64,000 nucleotides of DNA, taken from positions 7,936,001-8,000,000 of the forward strand of contig NZ_AP022567.1 of the NCBI RefSeq assembly GCF_010727475.1, read 5' to 3'. The first letter of the stretch is position 1; each line of letters begins with the position of its first letter. The position numbers were made by a program, and so were the translations under genes. The stretch comes from Mycolicibacterium mageritense (GTDB lineage Bacteria > Actinomycetota > Actinomycetes > Mycobacteriales > Mycobacteriaceae). Below, piece after piece: positions 63,673 to 64,000 of this stretch. The notes beneath the pieces are model-generated. The model had not been told where the DNA came from and did no database searches. It was given only the letters and a program-made list of their open reading frames with translations.

Positions 63673-64000
63673 TTCCGAGTTGGACCTAGTGCCGTCTCGG
63701 TGCTAGTTATGAGGGTAGCATGAATTAGCAAATTCTCCCCTGAAATCGGCGTGTCACCGTAAAACTTCCAGACGACCCACATTCCCCCAGCTCACAGCTC
63801 CAGCGATACATGTCATCAGGGCGGGGTGGGTGTATATATCGGAGCAACAGGCAAACCCTTTCGAGAGGCTAATCGGGGCGGCTTGGATGGGCGGGAATGG
63901 GGATTGTGGAATGGCGGTGGTGGGCATATCCGCTGTCCCCGTAATGTCCCCCGTAATCGGGGACATAACAAATGTCCCCGACCCGCTCGGCTTTCAAAAT
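63673..64000. other. non-coding right edge with GGGGACA repeats
   Basis: No gene found. A weak inverted repeat CTAGTGCCG/CGGTGCTAG lies at about 63687-63707. Between 63934 and 63980 there are four TGTCCCC/GGGGACA units: plus orientation at 63934, 63945 (with an extra C) and 63973, inverse at 63959; two are followed by GTAA and the central pair forms ATGTCCCC-7-GGGGACAT. Could be iterons, an operator or a mobile-element end. Confidence 0.45.

Larger units (their letters stand above)
53413..64000. mobile_element. tRNA-Lys-integrated mobile element (left part; open at the window edge)
   Basis: Lower GC and different gene style from the flanking core: integrase next to tRNA-Lys, Xre regulator with palindromic operator, excisionase-type HTH proteins, many tiny ORFs, FtsK-type ATPase and small membrane proteins. 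No structural phage genes, transposase, relaxase or replication initiator in the visible 10.6 kb. Best fit is an actinobacterial integrative-conjugative element or a satellite; identity remains open because the right part is outside the window. Confidence 0.85.

Noticed and set aside
63934..63980. CRISPR array
   Set aside because: Units are 7-8 nt, in mixed orientation, with spacing too short for spacers, and no cas genes nearby.

Overview
The window reads as chromosomal DNA of a fast-growing mycobacterium (Mycobacterium/Mycolicibacterium, M. smegmatis-like). The evidence is high GC, GTG starts, long chains of 4-nt GTGA/ATGA gene overlaps, MspA-family porins, plsB2-plsC and WS/DGAT lipid genes, and a gene order that, from memory, follows M. 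tuberculosis Rv2471 to Rv2518c. Species was not determined.

Layout. 1-17.05 kb: 3' part of a GH13 alpha-glucosidase, a conserved hypothetical, a thioesterase, the large NAD-glutamate dehydrogenase, EttA, an SSB paralogue, a CopD-CtaG fusion and the PlsB/PlsC/WS-DGAT lipid operon. 17.2-25.5 kb: tRNA-Arg, a cAMP-binding-type universal stress protein, then a methylcitrate cycle block (prpD-prpB-prpC with divergent prpR) and metE under a cobalamin riboswitch. In M. tuberculosis the prp-metE pair lies elsewhere (Rv1129c-Rv1133c), so this block looks relocated. 25.6-30.5 kb: a cell-envelope island with a lipoprotein, exported proteins and two tandem MspA-family porins that share almost identical promoter and signal-peptide DNA. 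30.5-42.2 kb: an LspA-type peptidase, a methyltransferase, an enoyl-CoA hydratase, then the branched-chain/leucine catabolic set (bkdABC, citE, MaoC hydratase, fadE19, accA1, accD1) with a divergent TetR regulator and a double palindromic operator. 42.9-53.2 kb: MmpS-like protein, MFS transporter, SDR, HerA-type ATPase, oligoribonuclease, tRNA-His, small enzymes and an L,D-transpeptidase.

53.34-64 kb (open at the right edge): a lower-GC mobile element integrated at the 3' end of tRNA-Lys(CTT). It carries a tyrosine integrase, an Xre regulator with its own operator, two excisionase-type HTH proteins, a string of tightly packed small ORFs, an exported 77-residue protein, and a leftward operon of an FtsK-type ATPase plus several small membrane proteins. 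It resembles a compact actinobacterial integrative-conjugative element, but no relaxase or replication initiator is visible in the window.

The most unusual observation is that the larger element genes (integrase, FtsK, four operon neighbours) are each broken by single-base indels, mostly at mononucleotide runs, with the coding sense otherwise preserved. I counted about 14 in 10 kb, while 53 kb of host genes show none. This means either recent slippage decay or unpolished sequence from a low-coverage, possibly heterogeneous, element. A near-identical pair of 21-bp palindromes in front of two element operons and GGGGACA repeats near the right edge suggest an element-specific control circuit.
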